Assembly (NCBI RefSeq): GCF_001411555.2
Contig: NC_049903.1
Span: forward strand, 9,916,362 to 9,980,361
Reading direction: 5' to 3'
Origin: Juglans regia
Taxonomy: Eukaryota; Streptophyta; Magnoliopsida; Fagales; Juglandaceae
Length of the DNA stretch: 64,000 bases
Position numbers and translations under genes: made by a program. The notes beneath the pieces are model-generated. The model ran no database searches and was not told the origin of the DNA. It saw nothing but the letters and a program-made list of their open reading frames with translations. Shown piece by piece: positions 24,076-35,744 of this stretch (within the stretch, counting starts at the first letter, position 1; the number at the start of each line of letters is the position of its first letter).

Positions 24076-24140
24076 GTTAGAATATAAATTAAATAATTGA
24101 ATTCACCTATTTCCACCAACTAAACTCTCAAACAAGTGAT
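24076..24140 (+). repeat. Copia/TRIM-like LTR fragment (right copy)
   Basis: It starts TGTTAGAATATAAATTAAAT and matches 21238-21314, ending near GTGATAATTTAA. With the left copy it brackets the solo LTR and about 60 bp of other sequence. Confidence 0.45.
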
Positions 24141-24445
24141 AATTTAACCCAAAACAGAAAAGAAAAGATAATAGTACATAAGACATTGGAATCCTCATTG
24201 TTTTAATATATACACAAAACTTGAGAAACATATTCGAGGAAGAGTGATAAGTTATCACTTCTTTGTAAGTTTCTCGTCTATTATTTTGGAAAGTAGACAT
24301 GATCACCACATGATTTAAGACAAAAAATTATCCATTACAATACATTATTAACTCAATCCCTCTAATATTAACAGCCATCTTCAAACAGAGTGTCGTGTAG
24401 GTAGTCTACACCAAGAAAGTGAAAGAGGCTTTCAACAATAATATC

Positions 24446-25435
24446 TCAGAAAACCGAATCCTCCAAGAAGTGATGGAGCTTAATGGGTTTCTGTTTCCCT
24501 CCAATCAATCTAGCTGGGTTTCCAACACTAGTAGCCTTAGGAGGCACATCCTTTAGAACCACTGCCCCTGCTCCAATTTTAGCACCCTCTCCAATTACTA
24601 TGTTACCCAAAACTTTAGCTCCTGCACCAATGAAAACCCCATCGCCTATCTTAGGATGCCTGTCCCCGGAAAGTTTCCCAGTCCCACCTAATGTCACATT
24701 ATGCAGAATTGTGACATTGTCTCCTATGATTGCTGTCTCTCCAATCACAATTCCTGTGGCATGATCAAGTAACACCCCCCCTCCAATTCTAGCTCCAGGA
24801 TGAATATCCACGGTAAAAACCTCAGATGTCCGACTCTGAAGCAGAACTGCCATGGCTTTCCTACCTTTTGACCACAGTTTATGTGCCGCCCTATGCACTT
24901 GGCATGCAAGAAAACCTTTAAAATTCAACAAGCAATGCGCATAACCGAGGCAGGCCGGGTCTCGTTCTCTTACAGCTCTGAGATCATCCCTGATGGCTCT
25001 CCTGATCTCCTGATCTTCAGCAAAAACGCTCAAGAGAATTCCCTTAAGCGTATCACTAGCAATATGTGCATTTCCCAACTTCATCCCCAGGTGATCCGCC
25101 AACGCGCTCTCAAGTGAAACATGTGACAGTATAGATGAGTAATAGTATTCATGCAATACATGCTCTTGTTCAATATCATGCAAAGCTTCCTCTCTAATTT
25201 TCAACCAAAGCACGTCCTGTTCTTCTTCATCCTCATTGTGCAGAACGATTTTCGAGGCATTTGACAGTTTATTCCCGGCGGTCCGGTTGCTGGCTTTACA
25301 TGAAACAATATTTGAGGAATTGGGTCTGCAAAATCGGGGCCGGCAACAAGTATTACTCACCTGGCAGTGATTGGAGTCCAAAGAAAAAGAACTGATCGAA
25401 GTTTCACTTCTTGAATTAACAGCACAAGCCGCCAT
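24446..25435 (-). CDS. Serine O-acetyltransferase (SAT/SERAT), single exon, 329 aa
   Basis: Catalyses acetyl-CoA + L-serine to O-acetylserine, the committed step of cysteine synthesis. Residues 1-70 are Ser/Arg-rich and poor in acidic residues up to about 60, consistent with a plastid or mitochondrial transit peptide. The helical SAT N-domain spans about 75-200 ([30 protein letters not shown]). The left-handed beta-helix hexapeptide domain spans about 205-312 with the catalytic DIHPGA (210-215) and DHATG (224-228) and with DRHPKIGDG (258-266). The intronless structure fits this family. The C-terminus is odd: it ends HHFLEDSVF, whereas the SAT tail that binds O-acetylserine(thiol)lyase usually ends in a WSDYVI-type motif with terminal Ile. 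Complex formation or feedback control may therefore differ. The start is the first ATG in the frame, giving MAAC. Confidence 0.95.
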   Translation of the reverse strand: MAACAVNSRSETSISSFSLDSNHCQVSNTCCRPRFCRPNSSNIVSCKASNRTAGNKLSNASKIVLHNEDEEEQDVLWLKIREEALHDIEQEHVLHEYYYSSILSHVSLESALADHLGMKLGNAHIASDTLKGILLSVFAEDQEIRRAIRDDLRAVRERDPACLGYAHCLLNFKGFLACQVHRAAHKLWSKGRKAMAVLLQSRTSEVFTVDIHPGARIGGGVLLDHATGIVIGETAIIGDNVTILHNVTLGGTGKLSGDRHPKIGDGVFIGAGAKVLGNIVIGEGAKIGAGAVVLKDVPPKATSVGNPARLIGGKQKPIKLHHFLEDSVF

Positions 25436-25607
25436 TATTGTTTGAGGGAGCTCTCAATTACTTTCTGCAGTGTGTTATGGAGGCTAGAATTGATTAAACG
25501 AACATATATCAGAAGAAGACACCACAGAAAAAAAAAAAAAAAAAAATGTGGCTGAAAGATAAGGAAATGAAGGGTTGGGATGCCATGGGAAGCCGAAGTA
25601 TGGGATC

Positions 25608-25613
25608 TATATA
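25608..25613 (-). promoter_or_regulatory. TATA box of the serine acetyltransferase gene
   Basis: On the minus strand ACTATATAG lies about 175 bp upstream of the ATG, in otherwise ordinary sequence. It is the only good TATA match in the proximal upstream region. Confidence 0.5.
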
Positions 25614-25644
25614 GTAAATACAAGGTGAAGAAGTGATTGACCAT

Positions 25645-26440
25645 GCAAAGAACAAGAAATTTCTGGGTAACAACGTAGTGCTTGTATTGTAATTGAGATC
25701 CGAAGATTCAAGAAAATATTACAATAGCTAGAGGAGAAGAACAATTAAATTTTGGTCGTGCCACATGACCTTGAAGAGTGACGTTGGTATGACGACTGGT
25801 TTCATCATCGTTGTAATAAATTTTATTTTGGTCAAAAGTTCAAAGCGTAACCCATGCGTGCCGAGTACTCCACCGTGTAGATGACAACCTTATCAGGATA
25901 TATTAATATATGAAAAATATTACTTTTACACCTTATATATTTTAATTTTCTTATTTACTTATTAGTAATAAGTAACTATTAATATATTAATATTTTTTTA
26001 TATTTTTTAAAAATATTTTAAAATGATAAAAAATATGAATAAAAAATTAAAAAAAATATAAATATGAATTGTGCCGTTCAACAATCAATGTTCGATAGCA
26101 ACTTAGCACTGCTCTTAATATATACAAAGGGTAAGAAAACCGAAGCTCAGTTTCAAAACTTGCCTTTTCTCTTTAAAAAAAAAAAAAACTTGCTTCTTTT
26201 TATCATTTAGATATAGGGTAATTAAGTTAATATGTTGGCGTATAGAATATTGTATGTAACATGGACAGAATCCTTGAAATTGTCTTTTAATCGCCAAGAA
26301 CTTTAAGCCATAGTTACAAATCAACTTCTTTGAGTGACCAAATTAACAAAGTCGGGGGTCTAGGTATCAATGCTATATTAATAACTAGTCGTTGACTTTC
26401 GCATTGCGTGGAAATGATAATACGAGATATCTTAATAAAA
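25645..26440. other. Intergenic, AT-rich
   Basis: No gene is supported. About 25915-26100 is an A/T homopolymer-rich block similar in composition to 17930-18125, possibly a decayed MITE. The rest is unremarkable. Confidence 0.4.
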
Positions 26441-26444
26441 ATTA

Positions 26445-26599
26445 TACTCATCATCCTCACACCACACATCAAATTTTTTTTTATCTTTTCAAATGTGTGG
26501 TGTATGAATGATGGATAGAAGAAATCAATTAAGTTAAGAATGATAAAATAAAAAAAAATAAAAAATAAAAGTAAGTGTGGTGTGTGAGGATGATGAGTA
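26445..26599. mobile_element. MITE, about 155 bp
   Basis: It has terminal inverted repeats of about 23 bp: TACTCATCATCCTCACACC at the left and its reverse complement GTGTGAGGATGATGAGTA at the right, with one 2-bp indel. The interior is A-rich and non-coding. The ends carry TA, but no longer target duplication could be fixed. Confidence 0.7.
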
Positions 26600-26635
26600 G
26601 CAAAACTCTAAACATAATATCACCCATCTACTAAC

Positions 26636-26996
26636 TTGGTTTCACAAACTTTTAAAATCATTTCATCATATGATCTCATCTCAACATTCAAATATCAATT
26701 TAAACACAAATATTTTTTAATTTCAAATTTTTAAAATTTTCATCTAATCATTATATTTTTCCAAAACTTTCAAACAAAATACAAAAAATAATTTAACGTT
26801 TTCAAATCCCAAAACAAGAATAATATTAAAAATTATATTCTAACCCTCTTTTAATTTTATAGTTTTTGTATTCAACATTTTATTTTATTTCTTAAAACTC
26901 CATAAAAATCTTAACTCAAACTATTTTACTATTATTAAAAAATTATCACAGTACTCATTTCATCTGTATAACTAAACGAGATCTAAATCTTTTCGT
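26636..26996 (-). mobile_element. GATGAG-family MITE (member 1, inverted partner)
   Basis: It contains ATCTCATCTCAACATTCAAA, TCATCTAATCATTATA and TCAAATCCCAAAACAAGAAT, the signature of the MITE family seen repeatedly in this window. It lies in inverted orientation about 110 bp from the next member, so the pair can fold into a long hairpin. Confidence 0.6.
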
Positions 26997-27108
26997 CTCA
27001 TATCCTTATCATTGGTATTGGATTGGGCAAAGTTATAGCCAGATTTATTTAAAATAAGTCATTCTTTTATTTATATTATTAAAAAATTATTTTTTTAGTC
27101 ATTTCCTT

Positions 27109-27471
27109 AGGATTCCTTTGGAAAGTGAGATTATATAAGAATATTATAAATAATAGTGAAATAGTTTATAAATAGTAATAAAATAATTTAAATTTAGATG
27201 TTTTATTGAGTTTTAAGAAAGGAAAAAAAATAAAATTGAATAAAAATATTATTAGAATATAAGTTTTTAATATTATTTTTATTTTAAAATTTGAAAAAGT
27301 AGTATTATTTTTTGTGTTTTATTTGGAAGTTTAGAAAAGTGGTAATAATTAGATGAAAAAATTAAAATTTTGAAATAAAAAAATATTTATATTTAAGTGA
27401 TGTTTGGAAAGAAAATTATGAAAAATTTTGATATGAGATGAAATCTATCTCACTTTCCAAACAAGACCCTG
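27109..27471 (+). mobile_element. GATGAG-family MITE (member 2)
   Basis: The ends are GATTCCTTTGGAAAGTGAGAT and, inverted, ATCTCACTTTCCAAACAAGA. The interior carries TTAGATGTTTTATTGAG and GAAAAAGTAGTATTATTTTT blocks of the family. It is non-coding. Confidence 0.65.
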
Positions 27472-28356
27472 ATCAAAATGCTTGAAGATAGAGTGAGTGG
27501 TAGAAAGAGAGGATCAGCTTACTGTTAGGGAGAGGAGAAAAGATTAAAAAAAATATGCCTAAAGCTATATCTCTTTGAGTTATTGTAGCTAATAATTAAA
27601 ATGATTTACTGATTTCTAATCCAATGCAAACAATTATTTTCTCAAATTAGTTAAATATTTCATTACTGATAGATAAATGGCTAAGCTAATACCATTGTTC
27701 TTGTCTTCTTGACAAGGCGAATTGGAGGGGCATGTTGAATTTCATAGCCTGGCCGCCCAACCCTAATTGTAATGCGGATCAGATACCAAATTAACTCCCC
27801 ATCTTAATTACCCAAAACAATGATTATCACCCAAAGCCCAAATCAACTCCAACTGTTTTTGTTTGTGGCCCATTTGAAAGTTTTCATGGCTGTTGCAATT
27901 TACTTTCTTTCCACACAAACATCGTTTTTCTTCCTAGTTGTTGAGTTCGGGTCCCAGAAGGCAGAAAGTGCATAACTCATAAGTCAAAACTCAGATTGAC
28001 TTTACCTGTGACTTTAGAACAATGTAACGAAACTCAGTTTTGTAACTTGCTAGCGCTTTCTTTGCAGCCACCGGCCCACCAAAATAGGAAACAACAATAT
28101 CTGAGCTTTTATGAGATAACCCAAATCCAAAATTCTCAAAAAGCAGCAAAAATCTCAGAAATGTGTTATTTTGAGCTCGACCCATGATTACCCATTTTTT
28201 ATAGGATCAAAACGAAGTCACGGTGCCTGAGGAATTTAGGGTTTTACTGGGCCCTATTGATGCTAGTCTCCTGCTCATCCTTCCGTGCGCCTTTCGATTG
28301 AAGCCGGCAGTGTTATATTACACTAGTGTTCTTGAGCTCTTCAGCTTCGGAATTCA
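27472..28356. other. Upstream region of ADA2b
   Basis: Promoter and 5' UTR are expected here. There is no clear TATA box, as is common for housekeeping genes. A 64-codon open frame on the minus strand (28185-27991), running into a GTAAAG donor-like site, could be the first exon of a divergent gene. No further exon was found, so it is not called. Confidence 0.35.
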
Positions 28357-31300
28357 ATGGGCCGCTCACGTGGAAATTTCCACTCTGCTGATGAGGACCC
28401 CACCCAAAGGTTCTGATGTGTTTTCTAATAATTCCAATTTTTCCAAAGTTTAATTCACATTTGAGCTTGCATTGTTAGTTGGTTTTGTTTGTTCTTTTCG
28501 TAAATTTGATTATACATTCCGTGTTCTTAGTTTTTTTTTTGGGGGTTGGGGAGGGGAGCCTGCTTGACAGCCTTCATAATGAAAAGATTTATAAGCTCTC
28601 TGTCTCTCTCTCATACTTTTCTCCTACAAATTTTGGTACTTAGTTTTATCCACTGTTGTTTCACTCAATTGGACATTTAGTCGTTGCAGTAACAGGCGTC
28701 ACAAGATTCTGAAGTAGTTTGATTTATCAACTCTGCTACATTTTTTTTTGAAACCTCAAACTTCATTTCAAAAACCACCACTGTGGCATTCAGCCATTAC
28801 ATTGTTCATGACATGATCAAACACTACAAGACCTTCACTATTTACAGTAGATTGTTCTACATCTACTAAACTTGGACAAAAACCAGATCTAATTCTATCA
28901 GCCATAACTAGAGCACGAATACAAGGGTTGATAAACTCAATATCGATAACCTCAGAGCTTTGATGGAGTGCTTGCTGAGCTAGCTGATGAGCTACTTGGT
29001 TGGCCCTCCTTCGTACATGTCTAATTTCCCATCTTGTATCTGCCATGATGGAGTAACATCTTGCACAAGGCATTGGAGCATTCCATTCTCTTGTTGATAA
29101 TGTCTAACTGCATTAACAACCTGAAGTGAATTTCCTTGAAAAACAACTTTCTGTAAATCGAGTTCTTTACATAGCTTCACAGCTGAGATTAGTCCTCTAG
29201 CCTCTGCCATGGTAGCTTCTGTACAGAAAATTATTGGTTGCATGCATGAAACCAATAGATCCCCTTCAGAGTCTCTAACTGCAATCCCAGCTCCAACTCT
29301 ATGGCCTTGTTCCCTTGTTGCAATATCCCAATTTATCTTGATCCAATCTGACTCAGGAGGATACCAAAGAGCATTGTCTATCTGATCCAAATTACCATTT
29401 TTTGAAGCTTTGTGATGCAGGACAAAATTAAGATTATTTTAGTTAATTAATAGAAACTTAGGGATTGAAATTGAGAAAATATTCAAAACAGAGAAAAAAA
29501 CTGTGAGAGTAGAACTTATTGATAAAACTTGAAATCAAGTTATATAGACCACAAACCAGACTCAAATAGTTATGGAAATCCAAAATTATGAGAATTTTGC
29601 CCGAAAAGGCAAAATCCTAATTGTTGCATAAAAATAAAATATGTAATAAAATTAGGATTTTGCAAAAATTGTGGCCCAAATCGGAACAAAATTCATCTTT
29701 AAAAGTGAAACTGAAATATTTCCATGAAAGGCAAAAAGTAACTTAAAATTGCGATTTGATGGAGAAAACGGCTAATTTCAAGGCTGAAACATGGACCACC
29801 AGGCATGGCATGGTGACCACAGCGAGTGCTCCAAAAAGAGCTTTCCAAATTGGGGGGTCTTATGAAAGATTCTGATTCCCATAGCCAAAGTCATGGCCCA
29901 AATAATGACACGTGCGCAATATTGCTCCAATCCTCGGAATCTTCACCATTTCTTGGCAAATTTCTGTTGATCTGCCTCTCGAGGTAGTCCAGTGCTATCA
30001 ACATAAAATCTGTTAACTGTGCATCATCAGGCCCGGATCCCTCTGCATCACTTTGTATGTTTGTATGAGTGTGTCATATTACTTGTTCATTGATTTTATT
30101 TTACATTTGGCACATTGGTGTAGTTTTTTTATTTTGAACAGAAATTTTTTGCCATGCAGATCAAGGAGAAAAAAGAATGCCTCCAGTGGTGAAAATTCAG
30201 AATCTTCAGCTGCAGGTACTTTTCTACCATTACATAACTTGAAATGTAGTCTTTTTAGAAGTTAACTCCGATGGCATGGTTTTCTTGATGCCCCCCCCCC
30301 ACATTTTTGTCCCACAGCACTTACATGCATACCTACACGCTTCATGTCTATGTCATTTATCTGGTAGTAAGCATTTTATTAAAAGTATGTGTGGAAGGCC
30401 AGCCAAAAACTCAACTGACTTATTGTTAGAGTCAATTGAGGTTCTGCCCAGGCACGGGTTTTTCTCATTTGTTTTGAGTCCTTGTTGATATTCCTATAAG
30501 TAGTTAGAGTACTTGGCCTCAAGGCTTCAGCTCCAATGGCAAAGGAACAGGGCTTGCTTTTGAAACTTGTATATTGTAGAAGCTGCCATGACAATATGAT
30601 GGTGCTGATGGTTTTCTAATCAATTCATCATTTTTAGTGACTAGGTGCTGATTGTTGCTGTCCATATGCTTTTTAGTTCATTTCTTTAATTCTTTTTTTT
30701 TTTTTTTTGTTTACTTCAATCCTTTCTGATAATTCCTTTTCTTCTCCTGGGCCCCCTTTTTGACTCAGGTCAAGGAACAAGTGAAGGGAAAAGAGCTTTA
30801 TACCACTGCAATTATTGCAACAAAGACATTACAGGAAAGATCCGAATCAAGTGCGTCATGTGCCCTGATTTTGACCTATGTATTGAGTGTTTTTCTGTTG
30901 GAGCTGAGATGACACCTCATAAGAACAATCACCCTTACAGGGTTATGGTTAGTAATGATATCATTAAAAATCTCCTCCTGATGATACCTTGAAGACCGAG
31001 TTTTGCTTGGTGTTAAGTTATTAATATAGACTTGTATCCATTTTGTCATGATGAGGATGTAGATTTGTGCTTTAGCTTTTATGTATTTTCATTTCAACAG
31101 GACAATTTATCTTTCCCTCTTATTTGCGCTGACTGGAATGCAGATGATGAAATACTGCTCCTAGAGGTACTTTCTATCTTGGTTTGACTGATCCCAGTTA
31201 TTTTTTCAGCACTGTATTTTGTACATGGAGGAGTCAATTTTGACTTGTGGCAACAACATTTTTATTTCAGGGGATTGAAATGTATGGAATGGGTAACTGG

Positions 31301-34300
31301 GCAGAAATTGCTGAGCATGTAGGGACGAAGAGCAAAGAAGAATGCATAGAACACTATACAAATGTATATATGAGCTCTCCATACTTCCCTCTTCCGGTAT
31401 GACATCTTGAAAATCTTGTAAAAATGAATTCTCTTCAGAATTGCAAATTTTTAGAAGAGTAAGTTGTGGAACATATCTTTTTAGGACATGTCTCATGTTG
31501 TCGGAAAAAATAGAAAGGAGCTTCTTGCTATGGCTAAAGGACATAGTGAGGACAAGAAAGGTGTGTAACCATGTTTACGTCAATTCATTAATCCTTTTTT
31601 GTTGTGTTTATCATTTCTTAATCTTGCTTAACTGGTGTTTATCATATTTATGCAAGAGTCCTACGCAAGAAAAGTTATTATCATGTCCTAGATGCTAATC
31701 AGTACGTGACCCTCTGGCCAATTAGGGTCATAGCCATAGGCCACACTTTATAGAATAGTCCCTTGTGATTATAAGATATTTGTAACTCTGGGGGTGGGGG
31801 GACTTGGGAAGCAATTAGGTTGCCAATACTTGGTTGTTAGTCTGCACATTTTGCATGATTGGGACTATTATTCATTTTAGTGATGGGTAATTGCCTGTGA
31901 CTATTCAGGATTTCCTATGATAGGGGAGCTTCATTTGAAGGAAGAATCTCCTTTTTCTCCTTCAAGAGTCAAGTATGCTCTCGTTCTCTTCCATGGATGC
32001 TTTATGCAATTTAGTTGAGATGCCGTTTTATATGATTTTTATCGATTCACTCAGAGTTGAAGATTCACATAAAGGTGGTTCCTCTGGACGCTTATTGTCA
32101 AGCTTAATTTCTGGTGAGCCAAAATATAACCGACTAGTTTTGAATGCTTTATCAAATGATTTATTCTATTAAAGGTTGGGTATATGATCTTTTGATTCTG
32201 TGCCTTTGTTTCTTGTGCTTCAGAGGTTGAATCTGGGGTCCGCTCTAGTGGCTCAAGTGCAGCATCAACAGCTGCTAACAAGAAGGCATCAAACATAGCC
32301 CAGGTCAAAGATGGCGCTGGTGTTATTAGAGTGGAAGGTGTGACACATAATCTACAGATGGCATATGTTTATTGGTAGTTATGGATTTTGTTGTGTTAAT
32401 TTATATAAATATCACTATTCATGTAGCTGAAGGATTTTCTTGAATGAATGCGACAGGCAATATTGCAATTTGTTTGTTTGTTGTATCTGATTGATACCTT
32501 CTATGCATCACTTTTCTTTTTGCATGTACCAAAAGGTTGAAAGATTGGTTTTGCATTCATAGTCTATATATGGTTATGATAAAGCCATGGGATATTAAAT
32601 TATGTTCGTTCATGCTCTTGGCAGATCCCCATGCAGACAGGAGCTTTAGTGGGAAGAAACGGAACACTTCGGTGAATGAGGGTCCTTTATTTGAGTTGAG
32701 TGGCTATAACCCCAAAAGGCAGGAGTTTGATCCTGAATATGATAATGACGCTGAACAATTATTGGCTGAGATGGAATTTAAGGAAACAGACACAGAGGAT
32801 GAACGTGAGCTGAAGTTGAGAGTGCTACGAATCTATTCAAAGAGGTTAATGTTCTTAATAATTTGATTTTAATTCTCTTTAATATTACTTTTCCCTTTAC
32901 GTATCAAAAAAATAATTTGATTTTAATTCTTATTGGCAGATTTATATAATAAAATTTTTAAATAAATTTGTTATAAGTTTCACATATTGGTTTTTATTTA
33001 CACGTATAGTGCAAGCAATATATATTGTGTGTGGAGTAAACACTTAAAAAAAAAAGTTGTGAAGTAAATACTTATAAAAAAGTGTTGTTTGTGGAGTAAA
33101 TAATTTAAGAACTTATAAGAAGAAAGTTTTGAAACTTATAACACGGAATTTAAGTTTTACACCAACTTTGCATAATGGTACAGATGAAAAAGAATAAAGG
33201 AGAACTGAAATTGGGGCGTTACTATCACAAAATCATTATGAAGACAGGATGAAAATTTTTCTGCATAATTTCTATAATGTTCTTCATCTGGTCATCGAGT
33301 GTTTTTCTTTTCTGCTTGCTTTCATTGTATGGAGGTTTTGTTTAGACAATTTAATAATATGGCATAATCCTGCTGGTTCATACTTATAAAATGTGTACTC
33401 AGTCACCTCTATCTTCACTATGGTTAGTATAAACTTTTTGGCAGGCTTGATGAGAGGAAGCGTAGGAAGGATTTCATATTAGAAAGAAACTTGTTATATC
33501 CAAATTCTTTTGAGAAGGACTTTTCACCTGAAGAGAAGGCAATCTGTCGGCAATATGATGTCTTCATGCGTTTTCATACCAAAGAAGAGCATGAGGATCT
33601 GCTTCAGACTGTTATTGCAGAGCATCGGACACTTAAGAGAATTCAAGAACTTAAGGTATAATACATGGCTTGCCCCACTAGAAAATAAACGTGGCTGTGC
33701 CTGAAATCAGTTATATGTTGCATCCAAAGTCTTTTGTATAAAACAAGCATACCGCATTGGCTTTTATTCTTGAAAGTTGCCATCCATGATATCATATTCT
33801 ATGCCATCCACGCACACGCTAACGCTGGACACTAAAAGAATGCTTCATTCTGTGAAACTAATGTCTTCCTTGCATTACTTTTATTTTACGTTCTTTTCAA
33901 GAAACTCGAAAGAATATTTTCAGGAAGCTCGAGCTGCTGGTTGCCGCACATCAGCTGAGGCAGATAGATACCTTGAACAGAAAAGGAAAAGGGAATCTGA
34001 AGAAAATGCTTGTAGAGCAAAAGAAAGCGCTCAGGTTGGTCCAAGCACTCAGGCTGGTCCAAATGTGATCATGGCTTCAGAATCTGCTGGCAAGGAGTTA
34101 AATTCCAGGCCAGCAGGACAGGCTACTCCAAGCTCTGTGAATGATTTAGATATAATGGGCAGTTATAGGGCAGATCTATTGTCTGAGAGTGTAAGTATCT
34201 AGTTCCAACTTCCTAATTCCTAATTCTTAACAAGAAAACATATGGGCACCTTTCTGTTTGTTTGCCGTGTTCCTAAAATTGACTGCCTGCTTAGTAAACA

Positions 34301-34526
34301 TCCTTGACATCACTCTGCTTCCATGTGTTGACAGGAGAAACGGCTGTGCAGCGAGATTCAGGTACCCCCACCTCTTTATCTTAAGATGCAAGAGGTTATG
34401 TCAATCGAAATCATCAGGGGTAATGTCGCAAAGAAATCCGATGCCCATAACTTGTTCAAGCTTGAACCTAGCAAAATTGACACGGTTTATGATATGCTTG
34501 TGAAAAAGGGGATTGCACAACCATGA
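28357..34526 (+). CDS. ADA2B: Transcriptional adaptor ADA2b (SAGA complex), 13 exons
   Basis: Predicted 560-residue nuclear coactivator that links GCN5 histone acetyltransferase to activators. Exons: 28357-28409, 30160-30215, 30769-30947, 31101-31166, 31271-31396, 31485-31560, 31909-31972, 32055-32113, 32224-32337, 32625-32844, 33445-33655, 33924-34190, 34335-34526. All have GT-AG junctions and the phases sum to one open frame. Domains: MGRSRGNFHSADEDPTQR start, ZZ zinc finger (about 46-92, CNYCNKD and CPDFDLC), SANT/Myb (about 104-150, NWAEIAEHVGTKSKEECIEHY), central ADA2 region with FDPEYDNDAEQLLAEMEF and YSKRLDERKRRKDF, and a C-terminal SWIRM domain (about 480-560, ending VYDMLVKKGIAQP). 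The start and ZZ/SANT wording match ADA2b rather than ADA2a. It is about 70 residues longer than the Arabidopsis protein, mainly in exons 7-9. Intron 1 (1.75 kb) contains an antisense RNase H relic. Confidence 0.95.
28768..29390 (-). pseudogene. Non-LTR (LINE-type) RNase H relic in ADA2b intron 1
   Basis: The minus strand reads an RNase H-like domain: SDWIKINWDIATREQG, GAGIAVRDSEGDLL, ATMAEARGLISAVKL, then after a frameshift near 29000-29070 MADTRWEIRHVRRRANQVAH. The (W)D, E and D..N..AH spacing is that of the plant RVT_3/RNase H group. It is antisense to ADA2b and confined to the intron. No RT or poly(A) could be tied to it, so its parent element is uncertain. Confidence 0.7.
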
Positions 34527-35744
34527 AACCATCCCATCCCGTGCTTTACATTTTTATTGATCTTAATGGTAAATTATTTCATTTATCTCAGTTTTTCCAT
34601 GGAAATTAAGAACATGCTCTATCTTTGCTTTGCCTTTTTTTAATTATTAATAGTTAATGGGTATATATTCAACGCATTCGGAATGAGTTGACTTCTATTA
34701 GTGAAGGGAAGATCCGTTTCTTCACCAATGTGGCTCAAAAGCTAAGGTGTAGCTGGTACAAGTTATCATGTTTGTGTGTACCTCTCTCTCTCCCCACATA
34801 CTTTAGAGTGAAATTTGAACTCCAATTCTACCAGAAATAATTGCAAACACACGAGATAGTGTGCTCACTGAAAGGGAGACTAGCGTCCAGAACCTGCAAT
34901 TTCCTTGTACATTCCAACTCAGTTGTCTACTGTGTTTACAGCAAGTGCCTGCATGACAACCTTTAGGACATAAATTTAATACGTTTTTGCGGCATTTTTA
35001 ATTTCAATTTATTTTTTTGTGCACAGCAAAGTAATGTGACTAAAATCTCCAAACAAGAACATGGTTAGGGCAAGTTCGACGTGCGTCTCTGTCCCCCAGG
35101 ATTCCTAGGGGTTGATCCGCTTTGCTCCAACCTGGGGTTCAATTTCAAATCACGATCCTTGTTAAGAGTTTTCTAGACCCGAAATTTTTTGTGAACAACG
35201 TAAAGCAGAATTTGCAGATTCTTGGACATGAACGTGAAGGGGTACCAAATGGGTTATGGCCACAAAGCATCTCAGTAATATTTATTGAGAGAGAGAGAGA
35301 GAGAGCAACATTGGCAACAATGCACATCCATAATTTCCTCCTAATGTAAAATAAGCTTTACAGTTGAAAACTCAAGACTATACTTGACATATTGAAACTA
35401 TATGTTGAAGAGCACTATGCCAGAACTTGCTAGCACAAAATACACCAGGTGACTTCTAAAAGCTAAATTGAGTGGCTACTGTCTAGCCTGACATAATTAT
35501 CTTGAACTTAGATTGCAAATAAAATGCTACTCTTCATGCCGCAATGTTAAAACCTGCCACAGGTATTGCTGTACACCCCGCCAATGCTCCTGATGTTAGA
35601 TACTCGGGACTTTGAAATTCTTACGTTTTCCTAGATCAGCAGTCATGCACCTAATTTACTCGATGGAGCCCAACTTTAAACATCTATCATCAAAGTCAAA
35701 AATCTTCACATTAGACAAACCGCTAGGCTATCCGTTCTCAGGCT
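34527..35744. other. Convergent 3' flanks of ADA2b and the BAH-Agenet gene
   Basis: ADA2b ends at 34526 and the BAH-Agenet gene ends at 35745 on the opposite strand. No further gene is visible. There is a (GA)n microsatellite at about 35287-35304. The 3' UTRs of both genes probably occupy much of this stretch. Confidence 0.5.

Noticed and set aside
27991..28185. 64-codon minus-strand frame upstream of ADA2b, ending at a donor-like GTAAAG
   Set aside because: Could be a divergent first exon, but no downstream exon or recognised domain was found.
35287..35304. (GA)n tract as a regulatory element
   Set aside because: Simple microsatellite between convergent 3' ends; nothing indicates function.
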